DNA from: Kocuria rosea subsp. polaris
GTDB taxonomy: Bacteria > Actinomycetota > Actinomycetes > Actinomycetales > Micrococcaceae
Length of the DNA: 64,000 bases
Assembly (NCBI GenBank): GCA_023896275.1
Contig: MLDA01000014.1
Location: forward strand, 55,844 to 119,843
Direction: 5' to 3'
Positions 62,454 through 64,000 of the stretch are shown here, piece after piece. The first letter of the stretch is position 1. Every line of letters begins with the position of its first letter. Under the pieces are notes generated by a model that was not told the origin of the DNA, made no database searches, and saw nothing but the letters and a program-made list of their open reading frames with translations. The position numbers were made by a program, and so were the translations under genes.

Positions 62454-63187
62454 GCGCGGTCAAGGGACCCGGAGGCGCCGACGGCGGCACAGGAGAAACT
62501 CCGGAGCAGCCCACGCCAGAGCAGTTGGCTCGACAGGTCGCGGCCCGGGCCGGGGTCCAGCGCCGGGACGACGGGCAGGTCGATGTCCTCGCAACCGTCG
62601 GTGGCCTGCGCGGTCTGGTGGAGGCCATTGGTCCGGGTCTGATTTTCATCGTCGTCTTCACCGTCACCCAGCAGTTGGACGTCGCGTTGATCGGCGCGCT
62701 CGGCATCGCTGTCGTTTTGACGATCATCCGGCTCATCCAGCGTCAGTCGCTGACGCAGGCCCTCGCCGGGCTCGCGGGGGTCGTGATCTGCGCCTTGTTC
62801 GCCCGCACGACGGGGGCGGCGCGCGACTTCTACGTGCCCGGGTTTCTGACCAACGTCGGCTACGGCGCCGCCCTCATCATCTCGATCTTCGTGAAGTGGC
62901 CGTTGATGGGCGTCGTTTTCGGTTTTATCCGCGGCGAAGGACTCGACTGGCGTCAAGCCCCTGCGCGCGTCCGCGCCTATTCGATTGCCACGTGGATCAT
63001 CGTTGCTGTGTTCGCTGCACGTCTCGCCGTCCAGCTTCCGCTGTATTATGCGTCGGCCGATGATGGCGGTGCGCTCACCGCGCTCGGCTCGGCCCGCCTC
63101 ATCATGGGCGTACCGCTTTATGCGATGGGCCTGTGGTTGGCGTGGATGATTTCCCGCCCGCGAGAACCTCGTGGGCAGGTAGCCTGA
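62450..63187 (+). CDS. DUF3159 family membrane protein
   Basis: A 245-residue protein with five or six membrane segments after a 50-residue hydrophilic N-terminus, including GGLRGLVEAIGPGLIFIVVF, VGYGAALIISIFVKWPLMGV and a C-terminal helix ending in LWLAWMISRPRE. Unknown function. In many actinobacteria this operon continues with TrkA-type potassium genes; here it ends in a terminator and a convergent HNH gene instead. Confidence 0.9.
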   Translation: MSAVKGPGGADGGTGETPEQPTPEQLARQVAARAGVQRRDDGQVDVLATVGGLRGLVEAIGPGLIFIVVFTVTQQLDVALIGALGIAVVLTIIRLIQRQSLTQALAGLAGVVICALFARTTGAARDFYVPGFLTNVGYGAALIISIFVKWPLMGVVFGFIRGEGLDWRQAPARVRAYSIATWIIVAVFAARLAVQLPLYYASADDGGALTALGSARLIMGVPLYAMGLWLAWMISRPREPRGQVA

Positions 63188-63198
63188 CTCCATTTGAG

Positions 63199-63240
63199 GC
63201 GGTCGTTTCGCACGTGGTGACGTGCGGGACGGCCGCTTTT
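63199..63240 (+). terminator. Terminator after DUF3159
   Basis: Two stacked stems, GCGGTCG with CGGCCGC (one wobble) and CGCACG with CGTGCG, followed by TTTT; 12 bases past the stop. Confidence 0.8.
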
Positions 63241-63293
63241 GTCTACGTGTCATCGCCGGCGCGGCTCGGGAGTCGCTCGCTGCGTTGTCTGGG

Positions 63294-64000
63294 TCAGGCA
63301 GCTCGGCGGTTTCCGCCTGGCGGGCCCGGCGGCGCTGACGGGTCGGGCGGGTCGTCTCCGGGGCTGCCGCGTCCGCTGTTGCTGGGCCCACTGCCGCCAG
63401 CGGGTCCGGTGCGGTTCCCGTTGCCGTGTCGGTCGCGGCTGGGCGCGTTCTCGCCGGCCCGGGCGGCTAGGATCCTGGCTCGCTGCCGAGTTGGCGAGGT
63501 CAGGGCCGGCACGAAGGTCCCGCCCGGGTCCAGCCAGGGCGGCGCCTTGACATAGACCACACCCTCGCGCATCTCGATGCCCCAGCCGGAGCGGTCGAGG
63601 CTGTGGTGATGGTGCCAGCAGAGCAGCACCCCGTTATCGATCGTGGTCTTCCCACCGCGGGCCCAGGGATTCACGTGGTGGACTTCGCACCAGGACGCCC
63701 GGATCGTGCAGTTCGGGATCACGCATCCGCCATCGCGGGCCGCGATCGCCCGGCGCTGATGCCCCGTGAACACCCGCTCCTTCGCACCGAGGGTGATGAT
63801 CCGGCCGGTGGTATCGAACACGACCTTCTGCACCGCCCCAGTGCACGCGGTGCGGTGGGCGATCCGCCCGGAAACCGGGACATCGATGCCGTCGAGTTCG
63901 GCGTAGCCCTGCGGGTCCAGCAAGTCCTCGGCGTTCACGTGCACAAGCAAGGTCGCGGTATCCCCGCCGAGGTTCGGGGTGCTTTCGCAGCGGGCGGCGG
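63294..64000 (-). CDS. DUF222/HNH endonuclease domain protein (5' part outside the window)
   Basis: The frame is open to the window edge, so the N-terminal part is missing; about 235 C-terminal residues are seen. They contain a complete HNH motif, with CVIPNCTIRASWCEVHH, NPWARGGKT and NGVLLCWHHHHSLD giving the paired Cys/His zinc and catalytic residues. A low-complexity Gly/Pro/Ser/Asn tail of about 60 residues follows. The segment LLVHVNAEDLLD and the context fit the DUF222-HNH proteins that occur in several copies per genome in Micrococcales, with unsettled function. It is the only clearly accessory-type gene in the window. Confidence 0.88.
   Translation of the reverse strand, partial: AARCESTPNLGGDTATLLVHVNAEDLLDPQGYAELDGIDVPVSGRIAHRTACTGAVQKVVFDTTGRIITLGAKERVFTGHQRRAIAARDGGCVIPNCTIRASWCEVHHVNPWARGGKTTIDNGVLLCWHHHHSLDRSGWGIEMREGVVYVKAPPWLDPGGTFVPALTSPTRQRARILAARAGENAPSRDRHGNGNRTGPAGGSGPSNSGRGSPGDDPPDPSAPPGPPGGNRRAA

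Overview
The window is about 64 kb of dense, GC-rich chromosome from an actinobacterium. Evidence for this includes Wag31/DivIVA, SepF and SepH, GlnE with two glutamine synthetases, polyphosphate glucokinase, two DUFs typical of the phylum (DUF4191, DUF4193), and frequent GTG starts. The order of genes and the sequences of FtsZ, SigA and ParE/ParC suggest Micrococcales, most likely Micrococcaceae close to Arthrobacter; that placement is inference. I see no rRNA, tRNA, insertion sequence, prophage or CRISPR array. Apart from an HNH endonuclease at the right edge the content is core genome.

Layout. 1-9.5 kb: end of the division and cell-wall cluster (murG-murC-ftsQ-ftsZ-pgeF-yggS-sepF-yggT-divIVA), then lspA and an RluD-type pseudouridine synthase. 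9.6-15.2 kb: dnaE, hisD, nrdR. 15.3-18.1 kb, minus strand: ppgK, map, panB. 18.4-26.3 kb: nitrogen block glnA2-glnE, a BCCT transporter preceded by a small overlapping ORF, and glnA1 with a GlnR-type operator. 26.5-36.6 kb: RDD and DUF4191 proteins, then the lipoate block (lipA, lipB, lipoylated E2, lpdA) interrupted by an unusual receptor kinase-like protein and a small membrane protein, then pepA. 36.9-43.4 kb: PAC2, DUF4192, sigA, DUF7455, parE. 43.4-53.6 kb: M56 peptidase and BlaI regulator facing cydA-cydB-cydDC, then parC. 53.7-64 kb: GNAT/acyl-CoA-synthetase fusion, DUF5998, phosphodiesterase, sepH, DUF4193, DUF3093, dut, DUF3710, OB-fold protein, DUF3159, and a partial HNH endonuclease.

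Regulation. Three regulatory observations stand out. First, three copies of the perfect inverted repeat TTCTAC-N5-GTAGAA lie between blaI and cydA, suggesting that a BlaI/M56-peptidase pair controls cytochrome bd. Second, at least ten genes have a TANNNT -10 element 6-7 bases before the start codon, the signature of leaderless mRNAs. Third, a four-part GlnR box precedes glnA1 and a GGGAAC-N18-GTT element, like a SigR/SigH (thiol-stress) promoter, precedes sigA. Strong hairpin terminators separate most transcription units.

Limits: product names rest on recognised motifs and family knowledge, with no database search. Promoter and operator calls are pattern matches by eye. Start codons were chosen from ribosome-binding sites, leaderless -10 spacing and family N-termini.
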